DNA of 6,686 bases, from contig JAFSTZ010000034.1 in NCBI GenBank assembly GCA_017445525.1, positions 1-6,686 of the forward strand, in the 5' to 3' direction. Made by a program: the position numbers and the translations under genes. Below the pieces are notes generated by a model, which was not told where the DNA came from, ran no database searches, and saw only the letters and a list, made by a program, of their open reading frames with translations. Source of the stretch: Eubacterium sp. GTDB taxonomy: Bacteria > Bacillota > Clostridia > Lachnospirales > Lachnospiraceae. Shown here piece after piece: positions 1-5,442 of this stretch (its first letter is position 1; each line of letters begins with the position of its first letter).

Positions 1-288
1 CTGCAGGCACTGATGGTTCTGTATACCGAGGATATAGGCGGTATACTGACTCTGTCTTATGATGATGAAGGGAATCTGTATTTTTCCACTACGGCAGCGG
101 ACAATGATTATGATTATGATGAGATAGGTTCGCAGTTAAAGATCCGTCAGTATCAGGAAAAATATAAAGAATTACTGGAGGATCTGGAGGAATACTATCA
201 GGCATTTTTCTGTAAATGTCAGCATGGTTTCAAGTACTCTGTGCATAAAAATAAGCACCGAAAATTGTGTTCGGTGCTTTTATTGTGA
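1..288 (+). CDS. C-terminal part of a small DUF6145-like protein (5' end outside window, 3' end probably frameshifted)
   Basis: The frame is open from base 1, so the ATG at 13 is probably an internal Met and the true start lies upstream of the window. The visible part reads [20 protein letters not shown], then an acidic [11 protein letters not shown] stretch, then a charged helix ending [13 protein letters not shown]. This pattern recalls the uncharacterised DUF6145 family, which I remember as a protein of roughly 110-120 residues found near dusB, greA and lysS in Lachnospiraceae. The function is unknown, and no catalytic motif, signal peptide or membrane segment is visible. The last 25 residues (from CKCQHG to VLLL) look non-coding and run straight through the terminator hairpin at 253-279. 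In the -1 frame the sequence after the T run at 205-209 reads FFL-stop, with TAA at 213-215, which is probably the ancestral end. The gene is convergent with dusB. Coding status is fairly sure; the family name is from memory. Confidence 0.7.
   Translation: MQALMVLYTEDIGGILTLSYDDEGNLYFSTTAADNDYDYDEIGSQLKIRQYQEKYKELLEDLEEYYQAFFCKCQHGFKYSVHKNKHRKLCSVLLL
253..279. terminator. Bidirectional rho-independent terminator between the DUF6145-like gene and dusB
   Basis: A perfect 10-bp stem, AAGCACCGAA (253-262) pairing with TTCGGTGCTT (270-279), encloses a 7-base loop. On the plus strand it runs into a short T stretch (TTTTATT, 278-284). On the minus strand it begins immediately after the dusB stop codon and is followed by ATTTTTA (246-252), the better U tract. 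One hairpin can therefore end both converging transcripts. Confidence 0.85.
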
Positions 289-1323
289 ATATAAAAGATC
301 CTTCATATCATCGAGCTTTATGATACTGTTCATCTTTCGACGCATGGCTGTGGAGCCCGGATAACCTGCAGCGTACCAGGAAAAATGCGTTCGCATGATG
401 CGCATCGCACGTTCTTCTCCGAGACGGTTTACTTCGGCCTCTGCATGTCTTATGAGCATGTCACACATTTCTTGATAAGATGGTTTATTATATGTTATAT
501 TGTTGTTTATTATTATATCAGTATTGTTTGTTGGATCATCATTTTTTGATGTACTATTATTGTTAAAATCATGAGAATTTATGTTTTCAAATAATTCTTT
601 TATTTGAGTAAAAATCCAGGGATTTCCCTTAGCTGCACGGCCTATCATAACGCCGTTACAGCCTGTCTCTTTTATCATGCGGAGCGCATCTTCGGGAGTG
701 TTGATATCACCATTTCCGATCACGGGTATACTTACAGTTTCTTTTATCTTTTTTATAAAATCCCAGTCTGCTTTTCCGTGGTAATACTGATCTCTTGTAC
801 GGGCGTGAACGGCTATCGCTGCCACTCCGGCAGCCTCTGCTGCCTTTGCAAGTTCAAAACCCTGCTCCTCTCCGTCATGAAAGCCCTTACGCATCTTTAC
901 TGTTACGGGTTTGTCTATGGCTTTTACTGTTTTTTCAAGTACTTTATATGCGAGTGGAATATCATTCAGCATAGCGGATCCTTCTCCGTTTTTGACAACT
1001 TTTGGAACCGGACAGCCCATATTTATATCGAGTATGTCAAACGGTCTTTCCTCTATCCGTTTCGCCATATCGGCTACTATATCGGGATCGGAACCAAAGA
1101 GCTGGAGAGATACGGGATGCTCGTCGTCGGCGATCTCCAGGAGCTCTTCCGTATTTTTATTGTTATAGAGGATCCCTTTGGCGCTGACCATCTCAGTACA
1201 GACCATGCTTGCACCGAGCTCGTTGCAGATCCTGCGATAGGGGAGGTCGGTTACTCCTGCCATGGGTGCGAGGATGGCGCCCGGTGAAAGATGGATATTT
1301 CCGATAGTAAGAGTATTGATCAT
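280..1323 (-). CDS. dusB: tRNA dihydrouridine synthase, DusB type
   Basis: This is a cytosolic FMN enzyme that uses NADPH to reduce specific uridines in tRNA to dihydrouridine. Its 347 residues show an N-terminal TIM barrel: [13 protein letters not shown] (18-30), the NMGCP active-site loop with Cys104 as the expected proton donor, the VKMRKGF FMN/substrate strand (142-148), HARTR (173-177), GNGDI (203-207) and [11 protein letters not shown] (226-236). A C-terminal helical tRNA-binding domain follows. Between the two, residues 248-280 form an Asn-rich low-complexity insert ([15 protein letters not shown]) not expected in the family, which is usually about 320-330 residues. The ATG at 1321-1323 is preceded by AGGA (1330-1333) at 6-7 bases. 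The gene lies 122 bp downstream of coaX on the same strand and ends directly at the shared terminator. The exact target uridine cannot be read from the sequence. Confidence 0.95.
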   Translation of the reverse strand: MINTLTIGNIHLSPGAILAPMAGVTDLPYRRICNELGASMVCTEMVSAKGILYNNKNTEELLEIADDEHPVSLQLFGSDPDIVADMAKRIEERPFDILDINMGCPVPKVVKNGEGSAMLNDIPLAYKVLEKTVKAIDKPVTVKMRKGFHDGEEQGFELAKAAEAAGVAAIAVHARTRDQYYHGKADWDFIKKIKETVSIPVIGNGDINTPEDALRMIKETGCNGVMIGRAAKGNPWIFTQIKELFENINSHDFNNNSTSKNDDPTNNTDIIINNNITYNKPSYQEMCDMLIRHAEAEVNRLGEERAMRIMRTHFSWYAAGYPGSTAMRRKMNSIIKLDDMKDLLYSQ

Positions 1324-1347
1324 TTGTATTCCTGATTCTTAAGTTAT

Positions 1348-1353
1348 ATTATA
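1348..1353 (-). promoter_or_regulatory. Candidate -10 box of a dusB promoter
   Basis: On the minus strand the coaX-dusB gap contains a perfect TATAAT about 25 bases upstream of the dusB ATG. This would give a short leader that still includes the AGGA ribosome site. No good -35 is present at 16-18 bases; the best match, TTTAAT, is at 15 bases. The region is AT-rich, so a chance match is possible. No convincing terminator follows coaX, so dusB may also be read from the coaX transcript. Confidence 0.35.
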
Positions 1354-1445
1354 TTTGAGGTAACGCTGATTAAAGCTTCTCCTTGCGCAGTATCCCTGAT
1401 CAACGTACTGTAAAAGTGCCGGGCCGATGTAAGTGAAAGTATGCT

Positions 1446-2210
1446 TCAGCGACTTTTTTCATAAATGATGCGCAAGCCCTGCAGCGTCAGATCTCTGTCG
1501 TATACATCGATCTTGTCAGTAGAATCAGCTATGATCCTGCCAAGACCTCCTGTAGCTACAACCTTTGCATCAAGTCCCGATTCCTGTTTGAAGTGGTCGA
1601 TGATGTACTCGGTCTGTCCGATACAGCCGTAAACCAGACCGGCCTGCATACTTGGGATGGTTGACTTTGCAAGTATCGACTCAGGCTTTTCGATCTCTAT
1701 CTCGGGTAGCTTGGCTGCGCCTGACCAGAGTGCTTTGGCTGCAGTTCTCAGTCCCGGGGCTGTCACGCCTGCTACAAAGGATCCATCGTCAGTGACCAGA
1801 TCATAGGTTGTGGCAGTTCCGAAGTCTATAACGATCACAGGACCTCCATACAGGAAAAATGCTCCGGCCGCATCGACAACCCTGTCTGCGCCGACCTCAA
1901 CAGGGTTTGGAAGAGCGATGCGAATACCTGATCTGGTGCCGTTGCCGATGAAGATGGCATCGCAGTTTAAGTATTTATATATGCCACTGCTGAGTGAGTA
2001 GTTGACCTTCGGAACAACCGAGGATATGATAACATCCTCCACGTCATCGTCAGTAACGTTCTGATGGGAGAGCTGTTCCATGATGGAAGCACCGAACTCA
2101 TCAGATGTACGTGGCAGATCTGTGGTCAGTCTGAACTCGTGTTTTATTTCTTTTTTGTCTATAAGACCTATGGTTATATTGGTATTTCCTACATCTATTG
2201 CAAGCAGCAT
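1446..2210 (-). CDS. coaX: Type III pantothenate kinase
   Basis: This cytosolic enzyme phosphorylates pantothenate with ATP, the first step of coenzyme A synthesis. The type III family belongs to the ASKHA fold, needs a monovalent cation and is not inhibited by CoA. The 254-residue length is typical. Visible motifs in order are DVGNTN (6-11, phosphate-binding loop), EVGADR (105-110, with Asp109 the expected catalytic base), DFGTATT (129-135), GVTAPG (148-153), [13 protein letters not shown] (183-195) and TGGLG (220-224, adenosine side). All key residues appear intact. The ATG at 2208-2210 has a strong AAAGGAG (2217-2223) 6 bases upstream. It is divergent from folP and lies upstream of dusB on the same strand; coaX-dusB adjacency is common in Clostridia and other Firmicutes. 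Start and identity are both well supported. Confidence 0.96.
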   Translation of the reverse strand: MLLAIDVGNTNITIGLIDKKEIKHEFRLTTDLPRTSDEFGASIMEQLSHQNVTDDDVEDVIISSVVPKVNYSLSSGIYKYLNCDAIFIGNGTRSGIRIALPNPVEVGADRVVDAAGAFFLYGGPVIVIDFGTATTYDLVTDDGSFVAGVTAPGLRTAAKALWSGAAKLPEIEIEKPESILAKSTIPSMQAGLVYGCIGQTEYIIDHFKQESGLDAKVVATGGLGRIIADSTDKIDVYDRDLTLQGLRIIYEKSR

Positions 2211-2266
2211 GGCTGACTCCTTTCGATCCTGAGATGATTAAAATACATCAGCCGTGAATAGTAAAT

Positions 2267-2295
2267 AGTCTATCATATAAGTACAATATTTGCAA
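2267..2295 (-). promoter_or_regulatory. Tentative coaX promoter region
   Basis: On the minus strand TTGCAA (2290-2295) lies 17 bases from TAGACT (2267-2272), each matching 4 of 6 consensus positions. A better -10, TATGAT (2272-2277), overlaps it but lacks a good -35. coaX must have a promoter in this gap because folP diverges from it, but which boxes are used cannot be decided by eye. Confidence 0.3.
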
Positions 2296-2308
2296 GCGAA
2301 AAATCTTC

Positions 2309-2337
2309 TTGACGATACGGGTTATTTTTATTACAAT
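2309..2337 (+). promoter_or_regulatory. Strong sigma-A promoter of folP
   Basis: TTGACG (2309-2314) and TACAAT (2332-2337) each match the consensus at 5 of 6 positions and are separated by an ideal 17 bases. Transcription should start near 2344, giving a leader of about 84 bases before the folP ATG at 2428. This supports 2428 as the start, because the upstream in-frame TTG at 2290 would lie before the promoter. Confidence 0.75.
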
Positions 2338-2356
2338 TGTTTTGTTATTTTTATAG

Positions 2357-2382
2357 ATGATACACTGAGATCAGTGTATCAT
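2357..2382. repeat. Perfect 12-bp inverted repeat in the folP leader (possible operator or mRNA stem-loop)
   Basis: ATGATACACTGA (2357-2368) is repeated in inverted form at 2371-2382 with only GA between the arms. It lies about 13-39 bases downstream of the predicted folP transcription start. As RNA it would form an 11-bp stem with an AGAU loop. Neither strand has a U run directly after it, so it is a poor intrinsic terminator. A repressor site just after the start of transcription, or a 5' stabilising stem, fits better; which one is inference. Confidence 0.7.
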
Positions 2383-2390
2383 TATATCAG

Positions 2391-2404
2391 ATATGACTTC
2401 ATAT
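2391..2404. repeat. Second short dyad upstream of folP
   Basis: ATATGA (2391-2396) and TCATAT (2399-2404) are perfect inverted arms around CT. The core TGA-NN-TCA is shared with the larger dyad at 2357-2382, and the centres are 28 bp apart. The short length means chance is a real possibility in AT-rich DNA. Confidence 0.35.
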
Positions 2405-2416
2405 TTTTACATAGAA

Positions 2417-2421
2417 AGAGG
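2417..2421 (+). promoter_or_regulatory. Ribosome binding site that decides the folP start
   Basis: AGAGG, within AGAAAGAGGC, sits 6 bases before the ATG at 2428. The protein that follows (MSDFIIGDKRFETG) enters the conserved DHPS strand 20 residues later, as expected. The longer reading from the TTG at 2290 has no such site and would translate the promoter and the inverted repeat. Confidence 0.7.
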
Positions 2422-2427
2422 CAAGAT

Positions 2428-3315
2428 ATGAGTGATTTTATTATCGGAGATAAAAGATTTGAGACCGGGAAAAAGACTTACATCATGGGGATACTGAATG
2501 TCACTCCGGATTCATTTTCCGATGGTGGCAGATATGTATCCGTGGACAATGCAGTTAATGCTGCGGAGAAGATGGTAGCGGACGGTGCGGATATCATCGA
2601 TATCGGAGGTGAGTCGACAAGACCGGGACATACACAGATAACAGCGGAGGAAGAGATCGATCGTGTGGTGCCGGTTATAAAGTCAATTAAAGATCGTATG
2701 GATGTGTCGATTTCTATAGATACGTATAAGTATGACGTTGCAAAAGAAGCGATAGCTGCTGGTGCCGACATGCTTAATTCCATATGGGGATTCTCAAAGG
2801 ATGAGAGGCTTGCAGAGCTTGTTGCCAGGACAGGCGTGAGCGTATGTATCATGCACAACCGGGATGAGATCTTCAGTTTGAACGGCTCTCCCGAAGGGAA
2901 GGATATGACCGATCCGGACGGAGAAAAAACAGGTAATAATATCAGTGATGATCTGTTTATGGATACAGTCATGGCTGACCTGGAAGTCTCACTGAAAATT
3001 GCAGAAAAATATGGGATAGATAAAGATCGTATCATCATAGATCCGGGAGTCGGTTTCGGCAAAACACAGGAGCAGAATCTGATCGTCATAAAGTATATTA
3101 AAAGACTTGTTGATACCGGCTATCCGGTCCTCATGGCGGCTTCCAGAAAGAGTGTTATCGGATACGTTCTCGATACTCCCGTAGATGAAAGAGAAGAAGG
3201 CACCCTTGCTATCACTCTGTACGCCGCATCGCAGGGATGCGGCATGGTGCGTGTACATGATGTCGTGAAAAATGCAAGGGCGCTTCGTATGTGGGAGTCT
3301 GTCATTCATATCTGA
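2428..3315 (+). CDS. folP: Dihydropteroate synthase
   Basis: This cytosolic enzyme joins p-aminobenzoate to 6-hydroxymethyl-7,8-dihydropterin diphosphate in folate synthesis and is the target of sulfonamides. The 295-residue TIM barrel contains loop 1 NVTPDSFSDGG (24-34), loop 2 GGESTRPG (60-67), SIDT with Asp98, Asn117, DPGVGFGKT with Asp205, SRKS with Lys241, and RVHD with Arg275 and His277. These correspond to the known pterin, phosphate and pABA binding residues of E. coli DHPS. Two oddities are visible. The usual Asn-Asp pair is Asn117-Ser118 here (LNSIWG), and residues 148-175 after MHNRD form an extra polar Gly/Asp-rich loop. The gene stands alone, without folK, folB or folE beside it, so other folate genes must lie elsewhere. 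It is divergent from coaX, and its last 14 bases overlap the convergent ABC permease gene. Confidence 0.95.
   Translation: MSDFIIGDKRFETGKKTYIMGILNVTPDSFSDGGRYVSVDNAVNAAEKMVADGADIIDIGGESTRPGHTQITAEEEIDRVVPVIKSIKDRMDVSISIDTYKYDVAKEAIAAGADMLNSIWGFSKDERLAELVARTGVSVCIMHNRDEIFSLNGSPEGKDMTDPDGEKTGNNISDDLFMDTVMADLEVSLKIAEKYGIDKDRIIIDPGVGFGKTQEQNLIVIKYIKRLVDTGYPVLMAASRKSVIGYVLDTPVDEREEGTLAITLYAASQGCGMVRVHDVVKNARALRMWESVIHI
3223..3243. other. GC-rich hairpin inside folP, just past the end of the converging ABC operon
   Basis: GCCGCATC (3223-3230) pairs perfectly with GATGCGGC (3236-3243) around a 5-base loop. It is within folP codons (about Ala266 to Gly272), and on the minus strand it lies 58 bases past the permease stop codon. 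Neither strand has a U tract after it, so it is not a standard intrinsic terminator. It could act as a 3' end or pause structure for the permease transcript, or be a coding coincidence. Confidence 0.4.
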
Positions 3316-4603
3316 GAGCTTCGATAGGATCCATTTTGGCAGCTTTGTTTGCCGGATAGAATCCGAAGAAGACTCCTATGAACATCGAGAAGGCTACTGA
3401 TCCTATGATGGCGGTTACAGGTGCCGCTGCTGAGTATCCCATGACGGAAGCGGCGATGGAGCCGAGGCCGAAGCCTAAGAGGATGCCCAGTATGCCTCCG
3501 ATCAGACACAGTATCATCGCTTCTACGATGAACTGAAGCCGTATGGATGTATTTTTGGCTCCGAGAGCTTTTCTCGTACCGATCTCTTTTGTTCTTTCCG
3601 TTATCGATACAAGCATGATATTCATAACGCCTATTCCGCCGACCAGCAGCGATATTCCCGCTATAAATGCTATGGCTATAGTTACTGTTCCTATAGTTTC
3701 ACTAAGTGATTCAGTAAGTGTGCTCATAGTTGTGGCGGATATTTTATAGTCTTCATTTGCAGCATAGTATCTCCGGTTTATATAGTTTTCTATAAGATCT
3801 GCAAACGTGGAAACATCCGTAACTGTCTCGGAAGTTACGATGGTAAACTGTCTGTAGCCTGAACTGCTATGCAGTTTTTCCTTTCCGGTTGTTATGGGTA
3901 TATATGCGTCTGTTTCGACCTCGTCATCGGAGTCGGATGAGAAGGATTCTGAATCCTCTTCGTAGTTATATACTCCGACTATGTAAAACGGATAGTAGAT
4001 GTTATTTATATCGACCAGGATTTTCTTTCCGAGCACCGAAGAGTACTCCGTTCCTTCTCCGAATACAGTGTCTATAAAAAGGTCTGAAACCATGATAACA
4101 GCTTTTTCACCGTCTACATCTTCTGCAGTCAGATATCTGCCGGTGATGAGCTCTACATCGTTTGCGTCATAGTAATTGTTGTTGATCCCGGTCACGGAGA
4201 TAGAGGTACTATTACCGGCTGAACTTACCGTGCCACTGCCTACACTTTCGGACAAGGAAACAGAGGTTATCTGATTGCCGAAGTTTTGTTTTATCTCATC
4301 TATCATTTCGTCGCTTATCAGATCGTCTTCATCCATCGATACCTGTCGGTTTGAAAAGCCGAATCGCATACCGTTGCTTCGGGTTTCCTGCTGCTCCGAT
4401 TGCTTCTTTACTCCTACGGTTACATTGTTTGCACCCAGACCTGCAAAGGTGGATGATATGGATGAAGTGAGGGAGGTGCTTACCGTCATGATAGCGATCA
4501 CCGAACCGATGCCGATGATGATGCCGAGCATGGTGAGCACGGATCTCATTTTATTGCCGAGTATGCCTGATAAGGCGAGCTTTATGTTTTCCCATATTAG
4601 CAT
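3302..4603 (-). CDS. ABC transporter permease, MacB/FtsX family
   Basis: This is the membrane subunit of a MacB-like exporter, a family that works by mechanotransmission rather than by an alternating-access pore. The 433 residues have the typical plan: an amphipathic N-terminal segment and MRSVLTMLGIIIGIGSVIAI as TM1 (about 19-43), a large extracytoplasmic domain (about 44-303), and TM2-TM4 at about 305-333, 357-385 and 393-417. The conserved stretch GGIGVMNIMLVSITERTKEIGTRKALGA (322-349, the FtsX-domain hallmark that faces the ATPase) is present, as is the usual end MDPIEALRYE. The outer domain carries an acidic loop, EEDSESFSSDSDDEVE (215-230). The ATG at 4601-4603 has AAGGAGG (4609-4615) 5 bases upstream. 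It is the last gene of the operon, 77 bp after the ATPase. No ATPase domain is fused, unlike E. coli MacB. The substrate is unknown; a macrolide label would be a guess. Confidence 0.92.
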   Translation of the reverse strand: MLIWENIKLALSGILGNKMRSVLTMLGIIIGIGSVIAIMTVSTSLTSSISSTFAGLGANNVTVGVKKQSEQQETRSNGMRFGFSNRQVSMDEDDLISDEMIDEIKQNFGNQITSVSLSESVGSGTVSSAGNSTSISVTGINNNYYDANDVELITGRYLTAEDVDGEKAVIMVSDLFIDTVFGEGTEYSSVLGKKILVDINNIYYPFYIVGVYNYEEDSESFSSDSDDEVETDAYIPITTGKEKLHSSSGYRQFTIVTSETVTDVSTFADLIENYINRRYYAANEDYKISATTMSTLTESLSETIGTVTIAIAFIAGISLLVGGIGVMNIMLVSITERTKEIGTRKALGAKNTSIRLQFIVEAMILCLIGGILGILLGFGLGSIAASVMGYSAAAPVTAIIGSVAFSMFIGVFFGFYPANKAAKMDPIEALRYE

Positions 4604-4680
4604 AAGCGCCTCCTTAGTTTTACTTTTTATCGATATGATAAGAGCCTTCTGCCTGATACATTTATAGTATCTCGTATCGA

Positions 4681-5361
4681 TCAGCTGACTATATTTCCAT
4701 CACTTAAAGTTACTGTTCTTTCGGTTTCTTCAGCGAGCTCCTGACTGTGTGTTATAAGAATTATGGTTTTATGTTGTTCTTCATGAAGCTTGTGAAAGAT
4801 ATCCATTATCTTGTGTCCGGTTACCGAGTCGAGCGCCCCTGTCGGTTCGTCTGCAAGTATGATCGAAGGGTTGTTGGCCATAGCGCGTGCTATAGCGACA
4901 CGCTGCTTCTGACCGCCCGAGAGTTCGTCCGGTTTATGTGTTATGCGGTCCTCCATACCGACTGTTTTCAGCAGTTCTTTGGCGCGTTCATTTCTCTCCT
5001 TTTTTCGTATGTCGGCATACAGCATGGGAAGCTCGACGTTTGACAGGGCGGTGGATCGCGGGATCAGGTTGTAGGTCTGGAAGACAAAACCGATCTCTCT
5101 GTTTCTGATATCTGACAGGTTTTTATCCTTTGCCTTTGTCACATCGGTGTTTCTCAGAGTATAGCTGCCTTCAGTGGGGCGGTCAAGCGCACCGAGGATG
5201 TTCATGAGAGTTGATTTACCGGAGCCTGACTCGCCAACTATCGAGATAAACTCACCTTCTTTTACTTTCAGATCTATCCCGTGCAGTACCTCGAGTTCGT
5301 TTGGCTTACCGATGAAAAATCTTTTTTTTATTCCGTTTAGTTCTATGATTGATTTACTCAT
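4681..5361 (-). CDS. ABC transporter ATP-binding protein, MacB/LolD family
   Basis: This is the cytoplasmic ATPase that drives the neighbouring permease. All nucleotide-binding motifs are intact in its 226 residues: Walker A GESGSGKST (43-51), Q-loop FVFQ (Gln95), signature LSGGQKQR (147-154), Walker B IILADE with catalytic Glu172, D-loop GALD (175-178) and H-loop His205 in ITHS. The LPMLYAD segment (111-117) and the DEPTGALDS ending are typical of the MacB/LolD/FtsE subgroup that pairs with FtsX-type permeases. The ATG at 5359-5361 has GGAGG (5368-5372) 6 bases upstream. It is the middle gene of an adaptor-ATPase-permease operon, 81 bp after the adaptor, and I see no convincing separate promoter in that gap. 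The substrate is not determinable from this subunit. Confidence 0.95.
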   Translation of the reverse strand: MSKSIIELNGIKKRFFIGKPNELEVLHGIDLKVKEGEFISIVGESGSGKSTLMNILGALDRPTEGSYTLRNTDVTKAKDKNLSDIRNREIGFVFQTYNLIPRSTALSNVELPMLYADIRKKERNERAKELLKTVGMEDRITHKPDELSGGQKQRVAIARAMANNPSIILADEPTGALDSVTGHKIMDIFHKLHEEQHKTIILITHSQELAEETERTVTLSDGNIVS

Positions 5362-5442
5362 GCCGCGCCTCCGTTCGTTATGTACACATTTTGCCGTGTT
5401 ACGATATGCGATAAATGCTTCCCTGATATCCGGTCAAGTTGC

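Noticed and set aside
604..1287. 227-residue open frame on the plus strand opposite dusB
   Set aside because: It is antisense to a clearly conserved gene, has a Cys/Tyr/Phe-rich composition typical of shadow frames, and lacks a ribosome site.
1324..1445. Terminator or small RNA between coaX and dusB
   Set aside because: Only a 5-bp stem (CAGTA/TACTG) with a 13-base loop was found, with no U tract and no RNA family features.
2357..2382. Folate (THF) riboswitch or intrinsic terminator upstream of folP
   Set aside because: The leader of about 84 bases shows none of the THF riboswitch conserved segments I remember, and the hairpin has no U run after it.
2290..2427. 46-residue N-terminal extension of folP from a TTG start
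   Set aside because: It would cover the promoter and the inverted repeat, is rich in Tyr/Phe/Ile unlike the protein, and lacks a ribosome site; the ATG at 2428 has one.
2478..3089. 203-residue open frame on the minus strand opposite folP
   Set aside because: It is Ser/Ile-rich and exactly antisense to conserved DHPS codons; no family resemblance or start signal.
4604..4680. Separate promoter or terminator between ATPase and permease
   Set aside because: A TATAAA-like box is present on the minus strand but has no matching -35, and the small GATAC/GTATC stem is too weak; the genes are better read as one operon.
3302..5361. Labelling the ABC genes as macrolide resistance (macB)
   Set aside because: The family handles many substrates, and nothing in the sequence points to macrolides; the ATPase and permease are also separate, unlike E. 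coli MacB.
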